Below the pieces are notes generated by a model. That model was not told the origin of the DNA, searched no databases, and worked only from the letters and a program-made list of their open reading frames with translations. Positions 46,214 through 59,027 of a stretch of DNA of 64,000 nt are shown here, in pieces. This DNA is from Eutypella sp. D-1. Taxonomy: Eukaryota > Ascomycota > Sordariomycetes > Xylariales > Diatrypaceae. Position numbers and translations under genes: made by a program. How positions within the stretch are numbered: position 1 is the stretch's first letter; every line of letters begins with the position of its first letter. The stretch spans positions 2,046,001 to 2,110,000 of the forward strand of contig JAJTTP010000005.1 of assembly GCA_023313575.1 (NCBI GenBank), read 5' to 3'.

Positions 46214-47513
46214 ATGTCGTCTAGGATCCGTTTTCACAGAAAATCTAGAACAGGATGTAACACTTGTAAACTCCGTCAGAGGGGTCTTGCTGACTAACCG
46301 ATCTTCATCCAGTGCGATGAAGGAATGCCAAAATGTGCTAATTTTCTGCGTCGGAAGACTGAGTGCGTCTATGTCGTGAGGTCAAAGGGGACGCCTAGGT
46401 CCTCTACGGAGACTAGCCCGCCAGTAGTAGAAGACGGCAGCAGCAGCAGACCTACACCGCAGTCTTTTGATGGTGCCCAGGAACAGCGAATACCTGCACA
46501 TCCGTCGCACTATGGCGATAAACACCTTCTTGATTTTCGCCTAATGCATCATTACACCGCCTGCATGGTCAAAGAGTTTGTCGGGGCCGGTGTCTCTATG
46601 GAGGTAGGAGATCTTATAAGCATATTGAAGAACCGCCTGCCGCAGGCTGCCCTTCACCACGAGTTTCTCATGGATGCCATTCTATATGTAGCCATGATCC
46701 ATCTCAGCAACACTGATAACACTACGGTCGGTTCGCTACGTATCTATGAGTACAGGGACCGAGCCTTGCGCATCTTGCGGCAGGCTGCCCTTGACACGTC
46801 GCCCGAGAAGATTCGCGCCACAAGAGTAGCGACTTTCCTTCTCGCGGCAGGCTGCCCTTGACACGTCGCCCGAGAAGATTCGCGCCACAAGAGTAGCGAC
46901 TTTCCTTCTCGCGGCTGTATCGTTTTAAGCTAGTCGGGTCACAAATCAGTAAGGCCTATGAATGACGGACTGGATGACGTTAGCGCTGGGACAGCGAAAC
47001 TTCGCCGCCTTTCAGCGGTATCCTAGTCTTTCGTATAGCCGGGATAATTCACAAGGATCGGCTATCCCTACAACAGCAGCGATACCTGTCGACGTCCCAG
47101 CAGCCATCTCGAAGGCTGATAATGACGGCAACGAATCTGAGGACTACACAAGTAGTGGTACTGTCTACTCAGCGACGGTGGAACTAGGGAAAATAATCGC
47201 TATCCTGGAGGGTGACAACGAGAAGGCATGCCTAGAGATTAAGATCAAAGCATGGTCATTCAGCGTGGTATCGCCAGAGTTCGTCGTGATGGTCCGAAGA
47301 GGATAACCGCACGCGCTTGTCACGCTGGCCTATTACTTGATTCTTTTCAAATTTCTCCCGGATGAATGGATCTATCAAGATCTGGTCAGCCACGACATGA
47401 AAGTGATCAAGGAGACTGTCCACTCGGGCTGGAGAGAATACTTGACTGTTCCTACGATGGATACTAGAAACACGCTGGCCAGAGTGCTGGTCGGCTGCCT
47501 CCAAGGGGTTTAA
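46214..47513 (+). pseudogene. Zn(II)2Cys6 transcription factor pseudogene
   Basis: The ATG at 46214 begins the fungal binuclear-cluster motif: KSRTGCNTCKLR, then after an intron end (branch CTGACTAACC, acceptor CCAG at 46312) CDEGMPKCANFLRRKTECVY. The fifth cluster cysteine (normally CANC) is Phe, which would break the zinc cluster. The intron remnant is only about 30-39 nt and has no good donor, so its 5' part is probably lost. The frame then runs to 46861, broken by a 67-bp tandem duplication (46777-46910). Regulator-like sequence resumes from 46962 (DWMTLALGQRNF) and reads to TAA at 47304-47306, past which the same frame continues as PHALVTLAYYLILFKFLPDEW to 47513, the usual C-terminal motif of this family. 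Four independent lesions. Confidence 0.85.
46777..46910 (+). repeat. 67-bp perfect tandem duplication
   Basis: Two adjacent copies (46777-46843, 46844-46910) starting GCGGCAGGCTGCCC, with GCGG again at the start of what follows. The short shared ends suggest slippage or microhomology. Since 67 is not a multiple of three, it shifts the frame of the regulator. Confidence 0.93.
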
Positions 47514-47969
47514 TTTGAAAATAGATACCGCTTAATTAATAGTTCTATAAAGATTTATACATAAAACAAAAAAGGTGCTTCGCTGTATATGAAAAAAACA
47601 ATACGGTATAGTTAATATAATATTCATTTAATAAACTTTTTAAGAAGTCTTTTTACCTAAGGTTAGCACTTATTTAGCGCTCCTAAGTAGATACCTAAGA
47701 CGTTGGGACTTAGGTACTGAAATGTTGCCTGTAGTGCTGCTCAGGTGTAATAGCGTGATAAAGTAATATACATACAGCACCAGGGTAGCTTAATTATGAC
47801 ATCGCAAACTCGTCACTCGTACCTCAATTTTCATTTTATTTTATTTTGGGGTTCCTTTTTTTTTTCTGGGGAAAGAGTCTACATTCGTCTACCACATTGT
47901 CGCATATCGGATTCCAATGCTCACCTAACTCCCCAACATATGCTTTAGTATAAGCCAAAATTCCGCAGG
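47514..47969. other. AT-rich spacer and promoter of the TPR gene
   Basis: AT-rich, no coding signal. Contains a T-run near 47857 and the probable promoter of the Mgr3-like gene. Confidence 0.45.
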
Positions 47970-49861
47970 ATGTCGGCTTTGCGACTCGTTGAGCTTCGCT
48001 CGCTTCGTCGTGTCCCGCGTGCCCCGCGTATCCCGCTCATTCCACAGTCTCCTATACGATTTCTAGAAGAGCAGTCATCGCGACATTCTTTCAGAACATG
48101 GAGACGAGTCGGAACTCCTTCTACTGGGGCGCTGGTTCTCTACAGAACACAGCAAAGCAGCAGGTATCAGTCTTCTTCACCCGATAAGAGGTCTGCTGGG
48201 CAAAAGCAACCGACGCCGACTCCGACGCCGACGCCGACGCCGACGCCGTCGCCGTCTCTCGGTGCAATTCTACGCGCATTGCGGGATGGTTTTCGCTTTC
48301 GTCCGTTGCTCAGCGCATTTAGGGGGCAAAGCCTACGCAGTTTGTACAGGCAGAGTCCCGAAGAGCTTGTCATGGCGCTCATTCTGTATGTATTTTACCA
48401 AGGTGACTTGTGACTTGCGACTTGCAACTTGCAACTTGCAACTTGTGACTCGTGACCCAGGGCACTGACATCGTATGCCTCTCCCCTACAGTCTTGTTTG
48501 CGCCGCAGGTGTATGCGTCTATGTGGTGTATGCCTACTTCCACTACTTCCAGTCCAAACAGTTCACTCGATTCCCTCCCCATATCGCCAAGTCCCTTCGA
48601 CGAGCTCTCTATTATAGCAACTACTCGCCCGACCCCCCCTTAGCCCTCAAATATTATAAGATGGCCCTGGAACAATGCACGGCGGCTGGTCTCGACCCCT
48701 TTTCTGACGAAGTCATGGGAATCAAGATCCAGTTAGCCGCATGGCTAGAGAAGATCGGTAGCTACAAAAATTCTATCGAAGTCCTGGAGGCTCTCCTACG
48801 GGATTGCAAGAAGTGGGTTGAGGTCATGGAGAAGAGTGTGGAGGAAGGCCTCGTCGATAAATCCGGGCACCTATTCGAGCCAGAGAAGTCGGCGCTCGTG
48901 ACCACTCCGCCTCAGAGCGAAGCGGGAGCAGAAACTAACACGGAGGAGGAAGTAGAACGAGAAAATTTATGGGGTAAGCGGAGAAGGGTCCTAGGGAGAT
49001 CAGTAGGAATCAGCACAAAGCTTGGTGAGCTATATGCGGACGAACATGTCCTCCAAGGCGACGTGGCCGGAGAGCGCTTGATTTGGGCGGTCGAGACGAT
49101 CCTGAAAGAGCTACAGAGACGGCAAACTGAAGGCGTTAAAGAAGGCGAGGGTGACTGGATGAGTCCCGAGGAGATCGGTGGTGCTTTGGAAGGTGTGTAA
49201 CAAACCAGTCCTGGAGACGTGGGCTTTGTGATTCCTTGATGATTGTGCAAGCGTTAACTGGAGCCCTTAGCCCTCGGAAATCATTACGAGTCCAAGTCCC
49301 AGCATTATCTGGCTGCGCCCCTTTTCTTGCAGGCGATAACGTTATCACCGCCGAAAAGCTGCCATACTGCTGTCTTAAGTAAGTCTGAGAGAGATTGGGA
49401 GAGAATGAGTCATACTGTCGGGAGTGACCTGGATCTGGTGCCGGTTGCTGCCTCTCGAGACCCGAAACAATAAGCTGACCTATGAAGTGAACAACTTGGC
49501 AATATCCTTGGCACAGCAGCCGGTTAACGCTCCCGCTGCTGTTACAAGTACCCCAAAGAAGGGCCAGGAGCAGGCCGCTAGCCAAACGCCTACCCGAGCA
49601 ACTTTGCTCACGAGCGCTCGTCAATGGGCTCTCCAGGCAGAGGCGACTACGCACAAGGTCCAAGGTGAAGACAGGACCGAGGAGTGCGACGAAGCCTGCG
49701 CCGTTGCATTATGCAACCTAGCGGACATAGCGGCGATGATGGGTGACAACGAGGAGGCTAAACGGAGATTCAGGGAAGGTCTCGAGTTCGGTAGGAAGGT
49801 CGGCTTCGAACCGGCTGTTGCTCAGGCCGAGGAGGGTCTGAAGCGTGTTTCGGAGGCATGA
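47970..49861 (+). CDS. Mitochondrial TPR protein, Mgr3-like
   Basis: Four exons (47970-48385, 48492-49192, 49271-49378, 49488-49861) give 532 residues; introns of 106, 78 and 109 nt are phases 2, 1 and 1. The first about 65 residues are Arg/Ser/Leu-rich without clustered acids, like a mitochondrial presequence. A (PT)n run (about 81-94) encoded by a GACGCC repeat follows, then one transmembrane helix at about 134-155 (VMALILLVCAAGVCVYVVYA). The rest is tetratricopeptide helices: PDPPLALKYYKMALEQC, SYKNSIEVLEALLRDC, exon 3 LGNHYESKSQHYLAAPLFLQ, exon 4 NNLAISLAQQ and a final CNLADIAAMMGDNEEAKRRF. Length and layout fit fungal homologues of Mgr3, an adaptor of the inner-membrane i-AAA protease Yme1 in yeast. 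The role is inferred from that family. Exon 3 was found only through splice and TPR continuity. Confidence 0.85.
48209..48256 (+). repeat. GACGCC coding minisatellite
   Basis: Hexamer CCGACG/GACGCC copies encode a Pro-Thr run between presequence and membrane helix of the Mgr3-like protein. Confidence 0.85.
48404..48456 (+). repeat. Intronic ACTTGCA/ACTTGTG heptamer array
   Basis: Roughly seven imperfect heptamers (GACTTGT, GACTTGC, AACTTGC) occupy half of intron 1 of the Mgr3-like gene. Confidence 0.8.
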
Positions 49862-52800
49862 TCACAAGACGTGCCATTACAACTGTACAAAATTCCATGG
49901 GCGAGTCCGGGTTGTTAGGACGCTTTAGAGCTAGGGTAAACCGACTCCCAATACATATATACAAGATATAATGACAGTCGCGACGGTGACGAAGATCACA
50001 GTGGCACAATCACATATCCGTGTCTAGAAAGACTTAGGATCAGACATCTCTCGATGTATTCCTCCCAACTTTGACTTTGATGGCCACACGGCGGTTGCTA
50101 AGCTATAATCGTAATATGCCTCTCCATTCTTTTAAGCTGCTACTAGCACTCTATTTCCTTCTATTCTCCTTAAACTCCACCTAAATCCGATCTTTGCATC
50201 TCTACCACTCGAATCACATAGACCTCACATAGTTGCCTGAGTCACATAAGTCGAGCACATCCGACTTAGAATCCCCTCCTTGGCCATAGATAGGCGTGTG
50301 GTCATTGGCTAAGTAGCCCTATATATCGAGATAAGTATCAATTCCCCCTTATTCCCGGATGGTGTGTCATGTTGATACCTTCTCTGTCCCGTTCACCATA
50401 CCTACGGATAATCTTTTTACTGTCTTGTTACTTGCTTATATATTTACGCAGGTAGGTAGCTCGTTAGCTAGCCAAGTAGCTACTCGGCCGAACAGAGACC
50501 AAAAGAATTAAAAAATATATACATTTATATAAATAATAAATAAAGAGTGCTTGTACATAGACTAAGCACTCTAACCAACGCAGCGCCCTTCGCCATCCTC
50601 GCCGACAGCCGGCCGAGTCAAATCCGTGACCGCCTCCGCCTCACCTGCACACGCGGGCGCAGCTTGATAATATGACGCCGTGCTGCTGCTGCTCACCAGC
50701 TTTTAGTGATCGCCGCGGGATATTTATCGCGTAATTCACCCGCATGATTCCAAAGCATTGCTGGAGGAACGATCTTACGAAGCTATCTATATACGGCCAA
50801 CCCCATTTATAAGGCCCCTGACCCCTGGAGGCTGGCGGAACAGCCACTAGGATAAAACTGGGGCCCTTGGGAACTTTGTATGTACTTATATCGTATGTAG
50901 CTGAGGTATAGCATAGTTATATCTGATAGTACGTTTACTCACTAGTTAAATTCCTATTATTCGGCTTGAGTACCTGATATGTTTTGGGTGATTGGATTCC
51001 CAACTCTTACAATCGTCAATCAAGTACCTCCTGAAGTCTTCTGGAATCCTAGCGGATATTGCGGCGGTTAGCGGCGGGCCTGCCGCCTGGTCTCCACTTA
51101 AGTCCGCCGACCGTTCGGTCATGGACGGGAACGGCGCGCGCGCAGAACCTTAATATTATTAATAGACATCCACGTTAGTCTGGGTGTCGGGGTAACAGAA
51201 TTGACGGCTTTAATGAGCTTGGTCATCAGAGGTGATTTGGTTGAAGAACCTTCGCTACCTGTGATTTTGCCGCTGTTCCTGTCGTGCGCATTGAACTTCC
51301 TAACGTGGTTATTGGTTTCGGCGCGCATTTTACCACTACATACCTACTCAAGTAGCTACTATGTTTCCGATGTATCTCGGCGACCTTAGAGATCGCAATG
51401 TATGCTCGATCACTAATCCTGAAAATAAGATGCACAGTTATTAGGACTTAGAATCCCTACGCAATATTCGAAGATCTTTTTTCACCCTTGTTGAAGCCTT
51501 TTTTTTTTTTCCTTCCAAGTTCTGTCCCGTACAAGCCCGTATCAACATGGGCTGACTCTATCCCAACGTGGTGACCTACATGTTCGTCCAGCTTACCAGT
51601 TACGAGGAGGCTAGAGAAAAAAACGCTACACCTCATGCATATCACCCTGTAAAGCTCAAGTTTGTAGCATAACGCCGCGGAGATATCCAACCTCTGTATT
51701 TAATCTGGGGTTACTCAAGAGCCTGAGGCATCCATCAGGTCGGGAGTAGTGCCTTTGCACATACATGTATGTACTCCAAGGGCGAAAACAGACTACCAGA
51801 CTATGTACCCCCCCTTTCCCCCCTGTCGCCTGGACATGTTGTCGGGGGACAGCGGACTTTATGCCCGCTGACAGTTTCGCATAATGGTGTGGACGAGTAC
51901 GCATGTGCGGATAACAGCAAAGTAGTACTAGGTAGTAGCATTGCGTGCGCGCAACAACATCATACCGTTACTCCATCTAGACAAGTTCAGGAAGATGGCG
52001 CCCGGCGAGAGCGCGAAGGCGCAAAACAATAGACCCCAGGCAACAGATAACTAGTTATGGTCATGGGTGATGGATGAAGCATGGGCTTGCCTTACCCCAT
52101 GTGATAGGGGCATATCGCAGAATATTGTCGACTTCGAACCCACGCTCGTGAACTTAGCCGCGGTCGCTAGTAGTTGCCGGGCGCACCTGGAGCGCCAGCG
52201 TCTCATCGTCCCCAGCAGTCGAGCTCTCGGAGATCTTCTAGACAACTCTGTCGACGTCGCAATGGTAAACAGAGGCTTTTTGGGGGGGGGGGAGAATACT
52301 ACCTCGACCTTCTTTCCGTCCTTCTGCGCAGGACACGTATCGCATATCGTCTGTGCGCTGCCGCCGCCGTCGTGGTCATCCGACCCACGTGCATACGTGA
52401 GCGACTACCGCGCGCGCACATCCATATGCAAGGGAGGTAGCATAACGAATGTTCTTCGTCTTCTTCTGCTGCTTCTGCTGCTGTTTCTGCATCTGCTGCA
52501 ATCCCACGCATGACACATTTTGCATCACTCGATGTGCCTTAAAGTGCTTATGGTTTTCTTATCTGCAAAGACCGCTGTTTGAATCCATCCCTAATGCCGA
52601 AGACCAATCCCGAACCCCCATTGCCTCCTAACGAGCGGTAACAGACCCCTCCATCCCGGCCCCATGAAGGACCCTGAACCCAGCTTGGTACCGCCTAACT
52701 TTTTCAGCTAACCAGCCCTGCCGCTAGCGGTGTGGCCAAAGCTAAGTGGCATCCACAGGAAGGTGATCGAGGTACCCGTTGTCATCTCGCAGCTTTAAAT

Positions 52801-55800
52801 CACGCCAGCTGCTGAGACTAGGGCCCCTTTTCTAAGACATAGAGACACCTATATTATTCCGTTGCGGCCGAGCTGCGAAGAGAATTGATGTGGCCGTGAT
52901 GTCCGACATACATTAAGCCAGCTCCGTGGAGGAGAGGGCATATGGGAGGGGGAAAAGTTTTCGCATATGCGGTCAGAAGCACAGATCTGGTGTCACCTAT
53001 CATCATAGATCCTCAAGGGACTACACAGTAATATCTTACCCAAGACCGCGAAGCAGTTCCGCAGCCTCCGACCGATCCCCGATCGCGGAGTTCGTCAGCT
53101 ATCCAGCTACCACCCCCCTATGTCCCGACGGCCATATGCCATTGTCGTATGTCGGCATGGTGTCGTAACGTTGAGGTGAGGCGCGACGCATGGTGCACAT
53201 GGGCGAGTTACGCCGCAGTAAGTAGTGTAATGGGTAGCATATGTGATGGGAACGGGGACGCCGCGGCACGACGTGCTGCCCATTTTATTCTATGCATTTC
53301 GCCTGATTTTAAGTGTATGTACCAGCATGTAGAAAATCAAAATTTAATTGCGTATTAAAATCCCCGTTAAAGAATAATCCGCTTTTTGGTTTTTCTCCAG
53401 TAGGTTTCGTGCTTAACGTAAGTCAGTGTGGCGTCCCTTACCGAGCAGGCTTTGACGATCCCCATGAAGTGACCAAGTGCTTTCTAAATTGGCATCATAC
53501 GTAGTTTGGGCGTTTTTATTATAGAAATTCAGCTAGTTCTATTCACATTTCGGCCCTTTGCGAGGATGAGATATCCTTCGGGAGCGGCGAAGAACGCCAT
53601 GGTCACTATGCCCAAGGCCCCAACCCCCGACCCTTCCACCTGCGGGGATGGTAAACGGACCCCCTGTTTAGCTACGCCCATCGACCTGATTCTAGGGCAC
53701 TACGGTTGACCTTAGGATTTAATCCAATACCAGTAGGCAGAATCGGATAGATGCCGTCTGTTTACCCTTAGCGGCGTAGGTTTTCGTGTTCTCTGGGGAT
53801 GCATCAATTACACTTTCCCGATCCAGCCTGTGCTGGCGCGAGCCATATGCGAGACGGGCCCTATCACGAGCCACTTTCAGCCCTAACGACTTACGTGATC
53901 CGCTCTAGGTAGGTGCTGTTGACCTAGTAGTCTCCTAGTTAGGGCTGAGAAAACACCCAGCAAATACATATACGGCCTACGCAGATGCAATTCGCCTCTA
54001 AATTTATATATCCCTTCCGCCCCGCCCCTCCCCCGGGTTCCCAGTCGGCAGATCTAAGCACAGGAGCCAACCAGAATGAATTTTGAACGGCTAGTGTACG
54101 GCGAACATAGCCTGTGCCTCTTTCATGCTTCTAATAGGATATAAGTTCTAGCTGTTAAAAGATGTCAGATGATGGCCCCCGTCTACCCACCACCGAGGAC
54201 CTGGGCTTGATCGCCATAAAAATAGACCGCCATACTTCCTTTGCGGGGAACCCAAGGCAAGCCACGACAAATTCAGATCTGAGTAGATACGGGGCTGTGC
54301 ACACTACGTAACATTCTGTCTTAAATCAGTGGTATGATCTAGGCACTTAACGTTTCTTCTATTCATTTTCTAGGTAAAAAATCCGCTCGAAAGAGGAACC
54401 CCCATTCTGCCTAATCCAGGTGTTACCTATTCAGGAAGACAATAAGATATATCTCGGAACTGCTAGGTACCTGGTGCGTAGCGCGCAATGTCTTACTTCT
54501 CACCGACATGTTCTGGTCTAGATCGTTACATCCAGCACATACCCCTCTTTCCTACATGGCGTAAAGAGGACGGTGATCGATTGACAAGGATGAAAAGAAG
54601 TCAACTCTATGCTTGTCGAACCATCAAGCGCATCGTGATCTCTATACCGTAGGCGACGGCTAGCAAGACCGGATATACCTACATGGGCCAACCCTTGTAT
54701 GCTTCTGGCGAATAGAACGCTGTTCCGCGCTCCAATACAACATCCCTAGCACATACCCTAGCTGCCACGTTCCTGCGTTGCAGATCCTCTGGTCTGTCAG
54801 CAGCACACAGGATATCGATGGTCAACCATAGATAGTCGAATAAATCACCCAGATTTTCGGGGTATGCAGCCTAACTATTGTAGGGTGGTCAGGACGGCGG
54901 AATCTCCCGCGGGTAACAGCCAAAGCGTTACCTGTAACATTAATGATCGTCTGGGGTAACAGAAAGAGAGAACAGAACAGGACAGTGTTTGCATGCCATA
55001 CTCGATATGAAATCAACGACTTCATGAGTCATGCGTATGATCTCATATTCTAGAATCGATCAGTATATTGGTGTCCTGTACCCAGCATCTTTGATGTAGT
55101 TCTCATTTGGCAAGATGAGGAAGTGCATAGTAGATGATCATGATATTACAGCAGCTACCGAGGCATGATTACGTTTCGTCGAAGGTGGTTGCCTATTCAA
55201 GGTTCCCGAAGAACCCCAGTGGCCACCCAGATTTATTACCAATATCCCGTCATCGTGACCTCGGGGTTTGCTAAAAGCTTTCTCAAACACCAGTGTTGAA
55301 GACTATGTCCTGCCACGCATCGATCACTTGCCACCGGTATCTAAACTGCGAAACATAACGATCAAGCGCCCATCTAATTTTTCCACACACCATGGGCATT
55401 TAGTCGATCTGAGTCACATCTTGAATAAGGGTTGGTAATACGATGGGAATATCTCCATCCGGCTGGTCCCTGGTAGCCTTTCTCTCCATTCTGCTCACCC
55501 GCTACCGGTAATGCTCACGGTACCTACAGAAATGCTGATAGCTTGACGATGCCTACATCAAGAGGCTCCTCAAAATGTGTTACATGAAAGTAGATCTCCA
55601 ATCTATCATCATATCGAACATGGTTGGTTAAGACATGCTTCCAACACACCGGTACGCATAACGGCCATACATAATGATGGCTAAAGGTAGCCTCCAGGTA
55701 TATCTGACCGGAAGAAAGAGATATAGAAGCTCAGTCGTAAGATTCCACATCCTGTACCCTCCCTATAGGGTAACGGCCGCGATTTGTTACCACTCTGAGT

Positions 55801-58324
55801 TTAGTTCCGTTGGCTCAATGTCAGCGTCCTTCGAAATACCCCGTGGGGGGGAATCTCACCTGCTTCGCGCCGAGATGCCAAGCTGCCTCGTCCCTACAGG
55901 ATGTACGTTAAGAAGCAATAAAGTGTTCCCAGGCGCAACAGGGGCTGGCCTATCCGTGCAGCTGAGACTGTCCCTGCAGGAGATCAATGAACATATGCCG
56001 CCGTAGGAACACACCTCCTTGCCAATCACCAGGAACCTGGAGACTGACGGGTAGGTTACAGCGTACTCCTATAATTCTAGAAAGGTAGTCCTTTATATCC
56101 GGCTGAAAGGGTGATGGAAACACATATCTTCATAATATACACCTCAATATAACACGTGATAATGGGTTACCGATGTAGACGACTTTTCTGAAGGATATGG
56201 GGCAAGGAATTTGCTCTAGATATAAAGGCAGCATGGGGTAGATCTACATGCTTCCAAAAGTCCCTGTCAAGTCAATCACTTGCTGTCAACTTGATTGGTC
56301 CCGAGTGGAAGGAACACGCGGCTACTACCACGATGAACCCCCATCTTAGTATCCTACACCGAGGATGAAGATGTACTTAGGCCTCGCCCACCCGGTTGCC
56401 TGGCGGTCATGGGTTTACCATGTTAGTTACTCGCACAGGACCCTAGACGTAGGCTACCCTCACTCGTGGTGTATCTGTATCACTCGAGTGAACAGAGAGA
56501 CATGATACCACAGTTTCCCACCTACACTGTGGAATCGGGTCGAAACATGAAGGCGTCAGCATCATGGGCCGCCAACGGGGCTATGCTCCTTTTTTCTAAC
56601 TGACACATTAGCTTGCTATATAGTCCACTCGAAGGACACGGATATTTGAGCCGAAGAAGTACTGAATATCAAATGCTGTTCAATCGGGCCTACCAAGATC
56701 ACCACTCTGCCCTGCATGTTATTCTTAGACCCTTTTATCACGACTTAAGTCCGGCAATCTGGCCATAGGGCTATGGTGCACCTACTAGAAAGCTTATCAT
56801 GGCATGCCAAGGCGGCGGTCCCCAAGATACACTTTTCCTTCGTTTGGTTGGTTTGACAGCTTAGCGTCATGCCGAGCTCGCGACACGAGCGATTAGTAAA
56901 CGATCATGAGGGTGTACCATAACTTGTTACGAGGTCAGTTCAGGAGTTTGTTACGAGAGATGTGTAGTGGCTCAGGGGGGACTTTCGCATAGTGAGTCCT
57001 TTTCTAGCCATCGGCATAATAGCTATAGCCTATTAGGCTTAAATTGGGACCGTAACTCGGGTCGCGTACCCCTGATGACATTACACTACCAGTCGAACGA
57101 TAGCGAGGGGAAGACCCCTGTTTCTTGGACTTACTGGCTTGCAGGGTTACATTATTGGAGCTCGATTCAGTAGCTCGCTGACTAAAATTTCAAAGCAATT
57201 GGCGTCCGTTTCTATTTCGATATTTTGGACGATCTGAGCGGGGATTGGCGGGTGACAGGGAGAGAACTCTTTTTCCCATCTCCTTTCTACATATGGCATT
57301 GGTCGACCGTCGCAACACTTGCAGGCGGTCTAGAGCCCGCAACCTACAAGCTCGTGGGTTTCCATTACCCGGTAGTATTCAGCATCCGGAAGGTGTTTGC
57401 GATCGCTATGTACCGACTATCATTGGGAGATCTGCAGCACAGTTCATTTCCTTATTGGCAGCTCAAGTGATCCTGTATACCTATAGGCAATTATCGATTC
57501 CTTCGTAGTGACGTCAGTAATGCTATATTCACTTTTCTTCTCTCGCGCGACGAGGTACTATCGCTTTTCTAGTGTCGGCGCGCAGCGATTCAAATTCGGC
57601 AAGTTGCTAAAACGCGCCCGTTTGGAGGGAAACAACTCTCCAATGAGTGTGACATATGCGATAAGTGTGAAGATACGGCATCGAGAACGTCGGATAAGAT
57701 ACCCATGGTTCGTACGTGCAGTAGCCCGCTGAGAGACCGTTACGAAAGGTATTATGCACATTGCTACGGCGGCTCCGCCGTATATTGAGAGAATGGTATA
57801 GAACAATGACCTAAGCACCTTGACAACAAGTAACATAGATGGAACCATAAAAAGCTAACAGATGACGCGCACGCCATGGCGTCGGACAGTGTTTCCATCG
57901 TTCATGTCCTGGAAATGGTGGTGGCCCATATAGGCTAGCCGGTAATCGATATGACAACTATACTTGGAAGTACCTATGAAATTAAGTAGCATTGCATATT
58001 GATGTATGTTACATTGACAAGGGTTTACCACCCAGCAAGGGACCTGCCCTCAAGAACTATACAAGCGCCGAGCTGAGCAACACTGAGATCATCATTGTCG
58101 AATATGAATATAAGTCTAGTGCCTGTCCTCGATAGCCCACCCTGTGCAGCACGATAGATATCATCTTAGCTCCAACTCGAACCAACCCAGGCGAACCTTA
58201 CACTTAGTTTAACGCCTTTGCACTACTGTGTACGACACAGTGATCAGCTCAGGCACGTCTCTGCTCGATATACACCGACACTGAGGAGATCATCAAACAC
58301 CTAGAGCTCTTAGCTTGCAACACA
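49862..58324. other. Gene-poor region, 8.5 kb
   Basis: No gene is recognised. Open frames are short on both strands with no family motif, and several stretches are AT-rich (about 50505-50560). No transposon hallmark was seen. TAGGTAGC-type motifs recur near 50450. A coding-looking stretch with leucine repeats near 52455-52505 is a CTT/CTG-rich simple sequence. Confidence 0.45.
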
Positions 58325-59027
58325 ATGAATGACATCGACGTGATGGCTAATCCTTCGTCACCTGCCAACGCTTTGTCCTACGTATTCAGTGACGCCGATA
58401 CATACTTCGACTCAACAAACACATCCACATCAGCCAGCCCTATGAACTCTCCAGTGTGTTGCCCAGACGTAGGCTACTGTGGGTCACCGTCTAACTAGCA
58501 GCCTAGTATGACCTCGCTTTCCAAGTACCATACCCCGGTGCGGAGCTCTCATCAGAGGAATCTTGCCGATCAGAAACACGAGATTCCACATCGAAGCCCA
58601 CCACAAAGCGAAAGCGCGAGAACAGATATAAGAACGCGCCACCATCTGTGCTATCCGTATGTTGACCCAACATATTCAAGGAGCAATCTCGTGCATTTCC
58701 TGTACTTACGTGTATTTCCTGCGACAGCGTCGGAGAGCACAGAACCGTGCATCGCAGCGAGCCTACCGAGAGAGAAAGGATCAGCGCATTAAAGACCTCG
58801 AGGTGCTTTTGACCGAAGCTCAACAGAAGAATAACGTCCTGAGCCAGGCATACTCCGCCCTGCAAGCCGAATATGTCAAGCTCAAGAATGAACAAGACGT
58901 AGCGAGCCAGTTCCAACAGACAAGCATCACATACGACTCTCTCATGAATCCTAATCCGAGCGATATGGACATGTATCTATATAGTGATACTTCTAACTAC
59001 AGCGACACCTCTGGGTACACCGTCTAG
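58325..59027 (+). CDS. bZIP transcription factor
   Basis: Three exons, 58325-58453, 58507-58656 and 58728-59027, give 192 residues. Intron 2 (71 nt, GTATGT/CAG, phase 0) is clear: it joins KRENRYKNAPPSVLS to RRRAQNRASQRAYRERK. Intron 1 (53 nt, donor GTGTGT, branch TCTAAC, acceptor CCTAG) is less certain; a second donor, GTAGGC at 58469, would leave only 38 nt. The basic region has the N-x7-R signature (Asn99, Arg107), followed by a leucine zipper with heptad residues Leu117, Ala124, Leu131, Leu138, Leu145. The N-terminus is Ser/Thr/Asp-rich and the C-terminus Tyr/Ser/Asp-rich (YSDTSNYSDTSG), a possible activation region. The NRASQRAYRERK type is the fungal AP-1-like class. It lies 0.8 kb from a polyol-dehydrogenase pair, so it may regulate them; this is inference. 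Confidence 0.85.

Noticed and set aside
42879..47513. Active secondary-metabolite gene cluster
   Set aside because: No polyketide synthase, NRPS or terpene cyclase is present, and the three accessory genes are broken.
48404..48456. CRISPR-like spaced repeats
   Set aside because: The heptamers are contiguous and imperfect without spacers, they lie in an intron, and the genome is fungal.
52449..52513. Leucine-rich segment resembling a membrane helix
   Set aside because: It comes from a CTT/CTG-rich simple sequence with no supporting coding context.
58469..58506. Alternative first intron of the bZIP gene (donor GTAGGC)
   Set aside because: It would be only 38 nt, shorter than other introns here; the 53-nt version with donor GTGTGT also keeps the frame.
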